Shown here: piece by piece, positions 15,590 to 23,895 of the stretch
How positions within the stretch are numbered: the first letter of the stretch is position 1
Layout: every line of letters starts with the position of its first letter
DNA from: Acidobacteriota bacterium
GTDB lineage: Bacteria; Acidobacteriota; Terriglobia; Bryobacterales; Bryobacteraceae
DNA: 64,000 nt
Reading direction: 5' to 3'
Assembly: GCA_025352795.1 (NCBI GenBank)
Contig: JANXSF010000088.1
Span: 62,001 to 126,000 of the forward strand
Position numbers and translations under genes: made by a program
The notes under the pieces: generated by a model
What the model saw: only the letters and a program-made list of their open reading frames with translations
What the model was told of the DNA's origin: nothing
The model's database searches: none

Positions 15590-16873
15590 TTAAATAAACT
15601 TATACACTCCAGGAACCGGTAGCGGCATGCTTTCCACTTTCAGATCGTAATCAAACTGCTTGGGAAACAGATCCTGTTTGGAATTCATGATCATGTCCCA
15701 GGTGATTTCCATTCCTGAATAGGCCGACTCGCGCGCCATAATGCAAGTCAGTGTCGATTCGGCAACGGGCATGGCGTGGTTGATATACGGTCCATCGCCA
15801 CGAATGGAATTAACCATTGCCGTATGTTCGGCCACGTAAGGTGGGGCGGTGGCTTCATTTCCAGCCAGATCATGACAGTTAGAACGTCCCTTGCTGCCAA
15901 TCACCAGTTCTTCCACTTTACGGGCCAAGTTGCCTTGCGGTGGATATTGTCGGCAATAACTGGAAAGGCGCATTCCGTTTTCGTATTCAAAATCGGAACT
16001 GAAGTGATCAAAGATGTGCCCGTAAATTTCCTCGCGAGGACGCCAAGCCGCGCCACCAGTGGACATCACTTTTACCGGATGCGTGCCCATCAACCAATTA
16101 ATGGTGTCAATGTTGTGCAAATGCTGTTCCACAATCTGATCACCGCACAGCCAAAGGTGTGAATACCAGGCCCGATGCTGCCAGGTCATATCGCCCCATT
16201 TCGCATCGCGAGCTTTCTGTTGAATGACCGGAGTACCAACCCAATAAGCGTAAGCAGCGTTCAAATCGCCAATAGCGCCGTTCTTGATTTTATCGATGGT
16301 GATCTGATATTTACGATCGTGCCGACGTTGCGCGCCACTCATCACCGTAAGCTTCAGCTCTTCAGATTTCTTCGCGGCAGCCATGAAACGGCGCACTCCA
16401 GTGGCATCCGTACCAAATGGTTTTTCGCAAAATACATGCTTCTTCGCATTAATAGCAGCTTCAAAGTGCATGGGACGATAGCCAGGCGGCGTAGCGAGCA
16501 TGACAATGTCCACACCACTGGCAATTACTTTCTGATAGGCATCAAACCCAATGAAGCGCTGATCCGGCGCAATCTTCACCCGATCTTTAATCTTGGCATT
16601 GCGCGGATCTTCATTGATCCAACGCATATTGGCTTCCACGTGGTCTTCAAAAATATCGGCCACTGCCACAACATCCACGTTTTCCGTACCGGTGAGCAGA
16701 TCGTTAACAGCCTGGCGCCCACGTCCGCCGAAACCAATGAGCCCGGCCTTGAGTCGCTCTTTACCAGCGCCCCTCACAAGTTCCGGTTTGATGATCTGAA
16801 ATGCGGTGGCTGCTGCAACTGTTTTCGTTCCGGCAGAAAACAACTTGCGTCGGGAGATTTGGTTTGAGTCCAT
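15590..16873 (-). CDS. Gfo/Idh/MocA-family oxidoreductase, Tat-exported
   Basis: 427 residues from ATG 16873. The N-terminus has a twin-arginine signal ('QISRRKLFSAG') followed by a hydrophobic stretch, so the folded, cofactor-bound enzyme is probably exported. The Rossmann domain begins at about residue 40 ('KAGLIGFGGRGRQAV'), with the 'HVFCEKPFGTD' segment carrying the family's conserved EKP. The C-terminal domain has 'QIVEQHLHNIDTINWLMG'. Substrates are probably sugars or inositols with NAD(P) as cofactor; the exact one is unknown. It is divergent from the decarboxylase gene, with a 40-base intergenic space. Confidence 0.92.
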   Translation of the reverse strand: MDSNQISRRKLFSAGTKTVAAATAFQIIKPELVRGAGKERLKAGLIGFGGRGRQAVNDLLTGTENVDVVAVADIFEDHVEANMRWINEDPRNAKIKDRVKIAPDQRFIGFDAYQKVIASGVDIVMLATPPGYRPMHFEAAINAKKHVFCEKPFGTDATGVRRFMAAAKKSEELKLTVMSGAQRRHDRKYQITIDKIKNGAIGDLNAAYAYWVGTPVIQQKARDAKWGDMTWQHRAWYSHLWLCGDQIVEQHLHNIDTINWLMGTHPVKVMSTGGAAWRPREEIYGHIFDHFSSDFEYENGMRLSSYCRQYPPQGNLARKVEELVIGSKGRSNCHDLAGNEATAPPYVAEHTAMVNSIRGDGPYINHAMPVAESTLTCIMARESAYSGMEITWDMIMNSKQDLFPKQFDYDLKVESMPLPVPGVYKFI

Positions 16874-16913
16874 GCAGCAGTTAGTATATCGAACGAAGGA
16901 CAATGAAAGAAAG

Positions 16914-18305
16914 ATGAAACACGACGCAGCCGAGTTCCGTAAATTGGGTCACGAAGTAGTGGAGTGGATGGCCAATTATTTCGCTGATCCAGCCAGGTTT
17001 CCGGTGACTCCCACCATGCGTCCTGGAGATCTGATCGACCGGCTTCCCCGCAGTGGACCGCTGACAGGCGAGCCTTTAGCAAAATCTGTGGAAGACTTTT
17101 ACAAGCTGGTGATGCCCGCCGTAGTGCATTGGAATCATCCCCGATTCCTAAACTATTTCGGTTGTTCCGCATCCACCCCGGCGGTGTTGGCGGAAATGTT
17201 GGTGAGCGTAGTGAATACCAACGGTTTCAACTGGACAGCCTCGCCAGCAGTGGCGGAGTTGGAAGAAGTAGCGCTTGGTTGGCTGCGGCAGTGGATGGGG
17301 ATCAGTTCAAATTTTTTTGGCATCATCTACGACACTGCTTCGACAAGTACGCTGCATGCTTTGGCGGCAGCGCGCGAAGTATCCGATCCGGATTCGCGAC
17401 AGAAAGGGACTCGCCCTGGGTTACGAATTTATTGTTCTGACCAAGCCCATTCCTCAGTAGACAAGGCAGTTCTAACGTTGGGAATTGGGCTGGATAATCT
17501 GCAGAAAATCGAATCGGATGCGCAGTTTTCCATGAAGCCAGATTTGTTAGAGGCAAGGATTCAAGCCGACCTGGCGGCGGGGTTGCTGCCTTGTGTAATT
17601 GTGGCGACCATTGGGACTACATCGACAACTTCCAGCGATCCACTGCGTGAAGTTTTGGAAATCGCCAAGAAATATAAACTGTGGCTGCACGTGGATACTG
17701 CTTATGCCGGAGTCACGGCCATGCTGCCGGAATATGCTGCCTGGTTCGACGGTTTGAGCGAAGCCGATTCAATTGTTGTGAATCCCCACAAGTGGATGTT
17801 TGTGACCGTGGACACTAGCGTTCTTTATACAAGACATCCGAAGGTATTACGACGTGCGTTCACCTATAATCCGGAATACTTGACTTCGTCGCAGGACCCT
17901 CGTGCGGTCAATTTAATGGACTATGGATTTCAATTGGGCCGACGCTTTCGAGCAGTAAAGCTGTGGTTCGTCATGCGTTATTTCGGGCTGGAAGGGATTC
18001 AAAAAGTGTTACGGGGACACATGGTGCTGGCCCGTAATTTTCAGGCGCTGGTGGAAGCGGATGAACGGTTTGAACTAACTGCACCGACGCCCTTTTCCAC
18101 GGTGTGCTTTCGCTTGAAGGGTAGTGACCCCGTGAATCGCGAACTGTTGGCGCGAGTGAACGCTACCCACGATACTTTTATTTCACAGACCATCTTGCAT
18201 GGGCGGTTCTGCTTGCGTGTGGCAGTAGGAAACATTGCTACTGAGCAAGAAGATATGGAAGCTGTCTGGCAACTGATCCAGCGTGAAGCCGATTCAATCC
18301 TATAA
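16914..18305 (+). CDS. PLP-dependent aromatic-L-amino-acid decarboxylase family enzyme
   Basis: 463 residues from ATG 16914, close to the usual length of group II decarboxylases (DOPA/tryptophan/tyrosine decarboxylases). It shows 'PAVVHWNHPRFLNYF', 'ATIGTTSTTSSDPLREV', the PLP-contacting 'HVDTAYAG' and 'NPHKWMFV', where Lys293 should form the internal aldimine. The C-terminal small domain is complete. A longer frame to 16806 overlaps the divergent oxidoreductase and is not needed. The substrate cannot be fixed from sequence. The stop codon overlaps the stop of the convergent isomerase-like gene. Confidence 0.93.
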   Translation: MKHDAAEFRKLGHEVVEWMANYFADPARFPVTPTMRPGDLIDRLPRSGPLTGEPLAKSVEDFYKLVMPAVVHWNHPRFLNYFGCSASTPAVLAEMLVSVVNTNGFNWTASPAVAELEEVALGWLRQWMGISSNFFGIIYDTASTSTLHALAAAREVSDPDSRQKGTRPGLRIYCSDQAHSSVDKAVLTLGIGLDNLQKIESDAQFSMKPDLLEARIQADLAAGLLPCVIVATIGTTSTTSSDPLREVLEIAKKYKLWLHVDTAYAGVTAMLPEYAAWFDGLSEADSIVVNPHKWMFVTVDTSVLYTRHPKVLRRAFTYNPEYLTSSQDPRAVNLMDYGFQLGRRFRAVKLWFVMRYFGLEGIQKVLRGHMVLARNFQALVEADERFELTAPTPFSTVCFRLKGSDPVNRELLARVNATHDTFISQTILHGRFCLRVAVGNIATEQEDMEAVWQLIQREADSIL

Positions 18306-19304
18306 GCGATCCAATTTTTCGCGAGCGTAATTTAGCGATGCAACAACGTTTTCTTCTTCCACGCGAAGCTGTGCATCTTTATCCAGGCCAGTGGTGCGGG
18401 GCAATGGTTTCGTTGGCTTATTGGCTCGAACCATGCTTAATGTGCGGGCCATGGCCAGCCCATTTCGATCTGGAAAAGTGGCCCAATACTTATCTGTCAA
18501 GCAAGGCACTTCCAAAGGATCGCGGGTGATCATCTCTAAGGTGAGCTTGGTCTTGGGTCGGGCTTTTCGAATGATGGAGGCTATCTTGACCACATCTAAC
18601 ATTCCTGTTCCCATAACCATTTCTGAAAGAAGAAAGCCTTTCGGGTATTCATCCACAGCCATGTCTTTCAAGTGAGTGGACACCACATAGGGCGCGATTT
18701 TTTCAACCAGTTCCATGGGGTCGTCCAGCAAAGAAATATTGTTGCCGGTATCAAGGCAGGCACCCATGTAAGGCCCAGCGTATTTCCCAAGAATTTTCAG
18801 ATACTCTTCAGCAGTCCAGTCCTTATGATTTTCCAGAGCTAAGGGAAACTGCAAGCGTTCGGCGATGCGCACAGCCTTTTCCACGGAAGTCCAGGAACGA
18901 TCTACAAACTGCTTCCAATCAGCCAACGTGGCAAAGGTTTCATACCGCCGTCCACTCAGGCATCCGACGCGCATGGCCAGTGCCCCGGCTTCCTTTGAGG
19001 CAACCATCGCCTTTTCAAACGGCGCCGTATCTGCCCCAGGAAGCGCGCCCATGGTTTCAAAATACATTCCATAACGTTCGCAGCGTTCGCGAATGCTCTT
19101 GCCGAATGCGGGCTCCAAATTCGAAAGCGAGATCTGAATTCCACCAGCACCCAGGTCGTGCATATGCTCCAGGAATTCTGAGGTGTCCCGATATCTGCGG
19201 AAGCTCAAGTAGCAAGTAGCAGCCACGCCCATCTGCGATTTCGTCGGTGCTGCCAGGGCCACTGAGGCTGCGGCAGACGCCGCTAAAAATGTACGACGCA
19301 TCAT
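18300..19304 (-). CDS. Sugar phosphate isomerase/epimerase-like TIM-barrel protein, exported
   Basis: 334 residues. The N-terminus 'MMRRTFLAASAAASVALAAP' looks like a Tat or Sec signal. The rest is an AP-endonuclease-2/xylose-isomerase-type barrel with expected metal or catalytic residues in 'LALENHKDW', 'GACLDTGNN', 'VVSTHLKDM' and 'KLTLEMITRD'. It probably isomerises or epimerises a sugar derivative together with the oxidoreductase encoded just upstream. Its ATG (19304) overlaps that gene's TGA in an ATGA arrangement, implying translational coupling, and AAGGAG lies about ten bases upstream. Confidence 0.9.
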   Translation of the reverse strand: MMRRTFLAASAAASVALAAPTKSQMGVAATCYLSFRRYRDTSEFLEHMHDLGAGGIQISLSNLEPAFGKSIRERCERYGMYFETMGALPGADTAPFEKAMVASKEAGALAMRVGCLSGRRYETFATLADWKQFVDRSWTSVEKAVRIAERLQFPLALENHKDWTAEEYLKILGKYAGPYMGACLDTGNNISLLDDPMELVEKIAPYVVSTHLKDMAVDEYPKGFLLSEMVMGTGMLDVVKIASIIRKARPKTKLTLEMITRDPLEVPCLTDKYWATFPDRNGLAMARTLSMVRANKPTKPLPRTTGLDKDAQLRVEEENVVASLNYAREKLDRL

Positions 19305-20641
19305 AAATTGAAACTCCTTAAAACCTGATCCCAAGGTTTGCGATAGGGCCGTACCAGCATCTTCGATGCTTCAGCGTCTCCAATAATATCTTCCTTAACT
19401 GGATCCCACCGCAACTTGCGGCCCAAGCGCAAGGACAGGTTCGCCAAGTGGCAAGTGACAGCCACGCGATGCCCATCTTCAACGTCGGAAATAGGACGCT
19501 GCCGGGTCTTAATGCAATCAAGAAAATTGCGAACATGCAGATCGAACTGCTGCGCACCAGATCCTTTTTCCTTCACTGCTTCCGTCCAGGGTGTGGGCTT
19601 GAAATCTGATTTCTTGGGACCGCCACCAGGATGCCCTTGAAACTGAGGAATGGCGCTGGCAGGATCGACACTCATGTCGGGAGTAATTTCAAATCCAGAG
19701 CGATCTATTCCCAGGCTGCCTTTGGTGCCATAGAACTCCAGGCCCCCGCCCAGGCGCTTGCCCAGACTGGTTTCACGATGCGACCATGTAGCATTAAAAC
19801 CTGGGTATTCCAGCAGTGCATCTTGAGTGTCGGGGGTCTCGCCATCATCTTCAAGTGCGAACCTTCCTCCAATAGAAGTTACCGAAGTTGGTCCCAACAC
19901 TTTCAGATACCACTGCATTATGTCAATGGAATGTGCCCCCAGGTTGGTCATCTGACCGCCTGAATAATCCCAGAACCAGCGGAAATGATAAATGCCGCGG
20001 TGTGGACTGTAGGGCCGCGCAGGCGCAGGTCCCAGCCACATGTCGTAATTGAAATCAGAAGGGGTTGCCGATGGCGGCGGGACACCGAACCCGGGCATAA
20101 TGTTGCGCGTTGATTGCATCCGAACGCTGACCACTTTGCCGATAGCGCCATCCTGAATCAGTTTCTTCGCCTGTTGATAGTGCAATCCACTGCGCTGCTG
20201 TGTGCCCGTCTGCACAACGCGATTATATTTGCGAGCCGCCTTGGTCATCCAGCGGCCTTCGGCCACAAACAACGTCAGCGGTTTTTCAACATAGACGTCT
20301 TTTCCAGCGGCGCAAGCCATGATAGTCATCATGGTATGCCAGTGATCGGGTGTAGCAACAACTACTGCTTGAATGTTCTTATCGTCAAGAAGACGGCGGA
20401 AATCAGGGTAGGCCTTGGCATTGCCACCGCACGCTGCAACGCCCTGTTCCAGGCGCGGTTGATAGGTGTCCGACATGGCTGCCATGTCCACGTCTTTTTG
20501 ATTCTTGAAATCAAAAACATGTTGCGCACCAATCAGACCATAGCCGATGAAGCCAACTTGAACACGGTCATTAGCACCAAGAATGCGAGAGTAAGATGCA
20601 GCGGTGGTGGCGGCAAGAAAGGATCGGCGTGTGGAAGTCAT
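19301..20641 (-). CDS. Gfo/Idh/MocA-family oxidoreductase, Tat-exported
   Basis: 446 residues from ATG 20641 (a GTG immediately precedes it). Twin-arginine signal 'STRRSFLAATTAA'; Rossmann motif 'VQVGFIGYGLIGAQH'; 'KDVYVEKPLTLFVAEG' with the conserved EKP; C-terminal 'FRWFWDYSGGQMTNLGAHSI' (first part) as in many planctomycete and acidobacterial members. It is coupled to the TIM-barrel gene downstream. The leader holds a perfect 12-bp hairpin ending ten bases before the ATG, and no Shine-Dalgarno is visible between them. Confidence 0.92.
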   Translation of the reverse strand: MTSTRRSFLAATTAASYSRILGANDRVQVGFIGYGLIGAQHVFDFKNQKDVDMAAMSDTYQPRLEQGVAACGGNAKAYPDFRRLLDDKNIQAVVVATPDHWHTMMTIMACAAGKDVYVEKPLTLFVAEGRWMTKAARKYNRVVQTGTQQRSGLHYQQAKKLIQDGAIGKVVSVRMQSTRNIMPGFGVPPPSATPSDFNYDMWLGPAPARPYSPHRGIYHFRWFWDYSGGQMTNLGAHSIDIMQWYLKVLGPTSVTSIGGRFALEDDGETPDTQDALLEYPGFNATWSHRETSLGKRLGGGLEFYGTKGSLGIDRSGFEITPDMSVDPASAIPQFQGHPGGGPKKSDFKPTPWTEAVKEKGSGAQQFDLHVRNFLDCIKTRQRPISDVEDGHRVAVTCHLANLSLRLGRKLRWDPVKEDIIGDAEASKMLVRPYRKPWDQVLRSFNL

Positions 20642-20651
20642 CACGGGGATT

Positions 20652-20685
20652 CTATCACTCGCGGCGGGGGCTTCGCGAGTGATAG
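20652..20685. promoter_or_regulatory. Perfect 12-bp stem-loop before the oxidoreductase start
   Basis: CTATCACTCGCG (20652-20663) pairs perfectly with CGCGAGTGATAG (20674-20685) around a 10-base G-rich loop. It lies 40 bases after the haloperoxidase stop and 10 bases before the next ATG on the minus strand. No T-run follows on that strand, so it is not a textbook terminator. It may be an attenuating terminator, an mRNA-processing or stability element, or a REP-like repeat. Confidence 0.7.
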
Positions 20686-20725
20686 TTGCCCTTTGGTTTT
20701 AGGTTTCTTCGTTACTTGAAAGCAG

Positions 20726-22060
20726 CTATTTGAAAGCAGCAACCGTTATGGTGGCAATCGCTCCACCAACTTTTTCCCCGCCGGTTGCATCGAATATCCA
20801 GTGAACCCCAAGGAAGATTCGGCTGACACTATTTTGGTCAATGGCTTCTTTCAGGCTGAACGTTTGCTCCCACCGGGGCCGGACGATTCCTTCGTTATCG
20901 GCGGTTGTTCCATTGAATTCATCGGAGGTGAATTGCACTTTGATATTCTTGGTGGTTTTTTTAACCAAGCCAGCGAAAGTCTCAAAGCATGCCGAACCGA
21001 ATGTTGCATGGCCTGAAGGGTAAGCAGGGAAATTGGGAGTGAAGTTGTCTCCATCCGCTCCGGGCTTCGGCACCGGATTGTTACTTTTGGGGGCGCCTAA
21101 AGGCAACCAGAAGGGATCACCCTTATGGTTTCGATGTGTATTCCCATCCCCATTCCCGGTTGGACCCCATCCTTTCTCCGCTTCACGAATAGCCACGACC
21201 GGACGCCACAGGTCGTACTCATATTTCCAATGCCAGGCCGCAATCCCAGCGTCGGCCATTGCGGCATTGATTGCAGCCAAAACGTTGACTTGATCTTTGT
21301 GCGCCAGAGTCTGAAATTCGGTGGTCTTGACGATCACTTGGTTGTAAAGACGGGGTGGAGTTCCAAGTTTATTTGCGCCATCATAGCCCCAAAAAAGGCC
21401 AACCGCAGCCTTGTGTTGAAATTCGTGACTTCTTTGCGCTATGTTGTCGCGCCCACAGACAAATACCTGGTCGAACGCATCTGCATACTTCTTGGTCGTC
21501 AGCTTCGGATAGTGTTCTAACGGAGCATCCATGGCAACATTGGTCAGCACAAAGGGTGTCACTTTCCCCCATTTGCGACCAAGGGTCGGCATTTTACTCA
21601 CCGGATCTGCTCGATGGCGCCCTACATCCTGACTATACATGGTGTCAGTTTGGGGCAACGCGGAACCATCGTTTACACGGCTGGCCAACCATTTGTCGGC
21701 AATCAATGCGCCATATGCTAACGCTGCAGGATTTGCTCCAGAGGTAGAAAACAAAGCTACGTCGTTAATGTAGGGTAGAAAATCTGGATAAAGCATAGAA
21801 GCCGCGCGGAAGCCAGCACCAAACACTGCTGCTTTGCCTGCATCATCCGTGGTTGGAAGCCCTGAGGGTGGATTTGGAAGTCCAGCCAGCTTTGGTGGAT
21901 ATGCCGAGGTCACCTTGGCATAGGCGTCGCGCGCTGCCAAGTGAATGATTGCCAGGGCACGAGATGTCTTCGTTGGACCTCCGTTCGATGGGCTATGCCC
22001 GTCACTGAAGTCTTTTGCAACTAGCTCAAGGGCCATCGCGTTGATAATCAAAATGCTCAT
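20726..22060 (-). CDS. Vanadium-dependent haloperoxidase-related protein (PAP2 fold)
   Basis: 444 residues from ATG 22060, which has a strong AAGGAG just upstream. The all-helical vanadate/acid-phosphatase core shows the expected sites: 'YEYDLWRPVVAIR' (Lys and Arg contacts), 'AYPSGHATFGSACFETF' (PSGH with the acid/base His), and 'VSRIFLGVHWIFDA' (Arg and the vanadate-linking His). No signal peptide is evident. The reaction would be halide oxidation with peroxide or phosphate-ester hydrolysis; family members without characterised activity are common. It is divergent from the permease gene. Confidence 0.9.
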   Translation of the reverse strand: MSILIINAMALELVAKDFSDGHSPSNGGPTKTSRALAIIHLAARDAYAKVTSAYPPKLAGLPNPPSGLPTTDDAGKAAVFGAGFRAASMLYPDFLPYINDVALFSTSGANPAALAYGALIADKWLASRVNDGSALPQTDTMYSQDVGRHRADPVSKMPTLGRKWGKVTPFVLTNVAMDAPLEHYPKLTTKKYADAFDQVFVCGRDNIAQRSHEFQHKAAVGLFWGYDGANKLGTPPRLYNQVIVKTTEFQTLAHKDQVNVLAAINAAMADAGIAAWHWKYEYDLWRPVVAIREAEKGWGPTGNGDGNTHRNHKGDPFWLPLGAPKSNNPVPKPGADGDNFTPNFPAYPSGHATFGSACFETFAGLVKKTTKNIKVQFTSDEFNGTTADNEGIVRPRWEQTFSLKEAIDQNSVSRIFLGVHWIFDATGGEKVGGAIATITVAAFK

Positions 22061-22156
22061 TCGTGCTCCTTCACAACACATGATTCAAGACCTGCATTGA
22101 AGAAATGAAGATCCTTGTTAATTTCCTTGTTAATTGTAGTAGCGCAATCCGACTGG

Positions 22157-22204
22157 AAACGGGGCCAAAGTATTTAAAATACTTTGACTCTGCCGCCCCG
22201 GTTT
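22157..22204. promoter_or_regulatory. Nested palindrome between haloperoxidase and permease genes
   Basis: CAAAGTATTT-A-AAATACTTTG is a perfect palindrome with 10-bp arms (22166-22186). Outer G/C arms CGGGGC (22160-22165) and GCCCCG (22195-22200) also pair, leaving eight unpaired bases on one side. It could be an operator for the divergent genes on either side, or a cruciform repeat element. A tandem CCTTGTTAATTT-like duplication lies at about 22112-22135. Confidence 0.6.
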
Positions 22205-22293
22205 GATTCGCGGATTCATGAGTTATTGTGTGACAATAGCTCCACAGAGGTTCGTTTTACGACCTCAAAACTAATCCTGGAGATATCGGTAAG

Positions 22294-23880
22294 ATGGCAA
22301 ACTTGTTGGCGCGAAAGCCCTTGAAACTGCTTTTGGATGAGGCTCGAGAATCCGGCGAGCATAGCCTGAAGCGAACCCTTGGCGTGCTGCAACTGACAGC
22401 CTTGGGAGTGGGTGCTGTCATCGGCGCTGGCATCTTTGTGATGGCCGGTTTGGGTGCGCACTACGCCGGGCCGGGGTTGATGTTGTCCTTCGTCCTATCG
22501 GGATTGGGCTGCGCATTTGCCGCTATTTGCTATGCCGAATTTGCCGCCATGATTCCCCTGGCAGGCAGCGCTTACACCTATGCTTACGCCACGCTGGGCG
22601 AGATTTTTGCCTGGATCATTGGATGGGATCTTACGCTGGAGTATGCCATGGGCGCCAGTACAGTTTCATCCGGTTGGTCAAACCACTTCATTGAACTACT
22701 CAATATTTTTAATATCAAAATGCCCTTATGGCTTTCCTACGATCATTGGACTGGACTGCGAACGGCGGAAGCAACCATCGCTCGCGAAATGGCTGCGGCC
22801 TCTGATTCCACGCTGGTGCCCGGCACCCAGGCGTTCCTCACGAAAGTATCGGCAATCAGCGCCGAGCATTCTCCATTGCTGGTCCAAAGAGCACATGACC
22901 TATTGGGCGCCCCTCAAATTTTCGGGATGGAGATCGGCTTCAATCTTCCAGCATTTCTGATTGCATTGATCATTACCGCCATCCTTGTCAGAGGAATCAA
23001 GGAAAGCGCTCAATTCAATTCGGCCATTGTGATTGTCAAGGTAGCGGTGGTGCTTTTCGTGATCGGCCTGGGCATCACCTACGTGGATACATCCAACTGG
23101 GGACATGACTGGGCAACGTTTGCGCCCTTCGGCTTTTCAGGAATTGGCGCTGGTGCTGCGTACATCTTTTTCGCCTACATCGGCTTTGACGCAATTTCCA
23201 CCACTGCCCAGGAAGCCAAGAATCCGCAACGCGATTTGCCAATAGGCATCATCGCTTCCTTGCTTATCTGTACGGTGCTGTATATCTCAGTGGCCGCCAT
23301 TCTCACGGGCATGGTGCCCTGGCGTGAAGTCAACATTGAAGCCCCCATCGCCCGCGCTTTTCTGGATCGAGGCTTGGTTGGCGCATCGCACATTATCACG
23401 GTAGGCGCTTTGGCCGGATTAACCAGTGTCATGCTGGTCATGTTACTTGGACAAACCCGCGTGCTTTATGCAATGGCCAACGATGGCTTACTGCCAAAGA
23501 AAGTTTTTGCTGAAATTCATCCTACCTATCGCACTCCCTGGAAGAACACAATGCTGGTTGGACTGCTGGCGGCGATAGTCGGAAGTGTCACCCCCATTGA
23601 CGATATCGGCAAGATGGTGAACATTGGAACGTTGCTGGCCTTTGTGATTGTCTGCGTAGCGGTCATCGTATTGCGACGCACAGATCCAGATCAACCTCGC
23701 CCCTTCCGCACACCAATGGTTCCACTAATTCCAATTCTAGGAATCATTTTTAATGGCTACATGATGTATGAACTGGGTTGGGTAAACTGGGCCAGATTGA
23801 TTATTTGGCTGGCCATCGGGTTGGTCGTGTACTTTGTATACGGCGTCAAAAACAGCCGCGTGCAAGCTGCGCTGAAGTAA
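22294..23880 (+). CDS. APC-superfamily amino acid permease (cationic amino acid transporter-like)
   Basis: 528 residues with about 12 membrane segments. The N-terminus carries the APC signature 'GVGAVIGAGIFVMAGLGAHY' (TM1 unwound GAGIF), then 'GPGLMLSFVLSGLGCAFAAI' (TM2) and 'FAYIGFDAISTTAQEAKNPQ' (TM6 and the loop typical of the CAT/YfnA group). There is an unusually long extracytoplasmic loop at about residues 140-215. It takes up amino acids by proton symport. A GGAG lies about 12 bases before the ATG. It is followed after 15 bases by the dehydratase gene. Confidence 0.94.
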   Translation: MANLLARKPLKLLLDEARESGEHSLKRTLGVLQLTALGVGAVIGAGIFVMAGLGAHYAGPGLMLSFVLSGLGCAFAAICYAEFAAMIPLAGSAYTYAYATLGEIFAWIIGWDLTLEYAMGASTVSSGWSNHFIELLNIFNIKMPLWLSYDHWTGLRTAEATIAREMAAASDSTLVPGTQAFLTKVSAISAEHSPLLVQRAHDLLGAPQIFGMEIGFNLPAFLIALIITAILVRGIKESAQFNSAIVIVKVAVVLFVIGLGITYVDTSNWGHDWATFAPFGFSGIGAGAAYIFFAYIGFDAISTTAQEAKNPQRDLPIGIIASLLICTVLYISVAAILTGMVPWREVNIEAPIARAFLDRGLVGASHIITVGALAGLTSVMLVMLLGQTRVLYAMANDGLLPKKVFAEIHPTYRTPWKNTMLVGLLAAIVGSVTPIDDIGKMVNIGTLLAFVIVCVAVIVLRRTDPDQPRPFRTPMVPLIPILGIIFNGYMMYELGWVNWARLIIWLAIGLVVYFVYGVKNSRVQAALK

Positions 23881-23895
23881 CGCTCCCGGAGCATC

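Noticed and set aside
16806-16913. Extended N-terminus of the aromatic amino acid decarboxylase
   Set aside because: It would overlap the divergent oxidoreductase's signal peptide region, and family members begin near the ATG at 16914.
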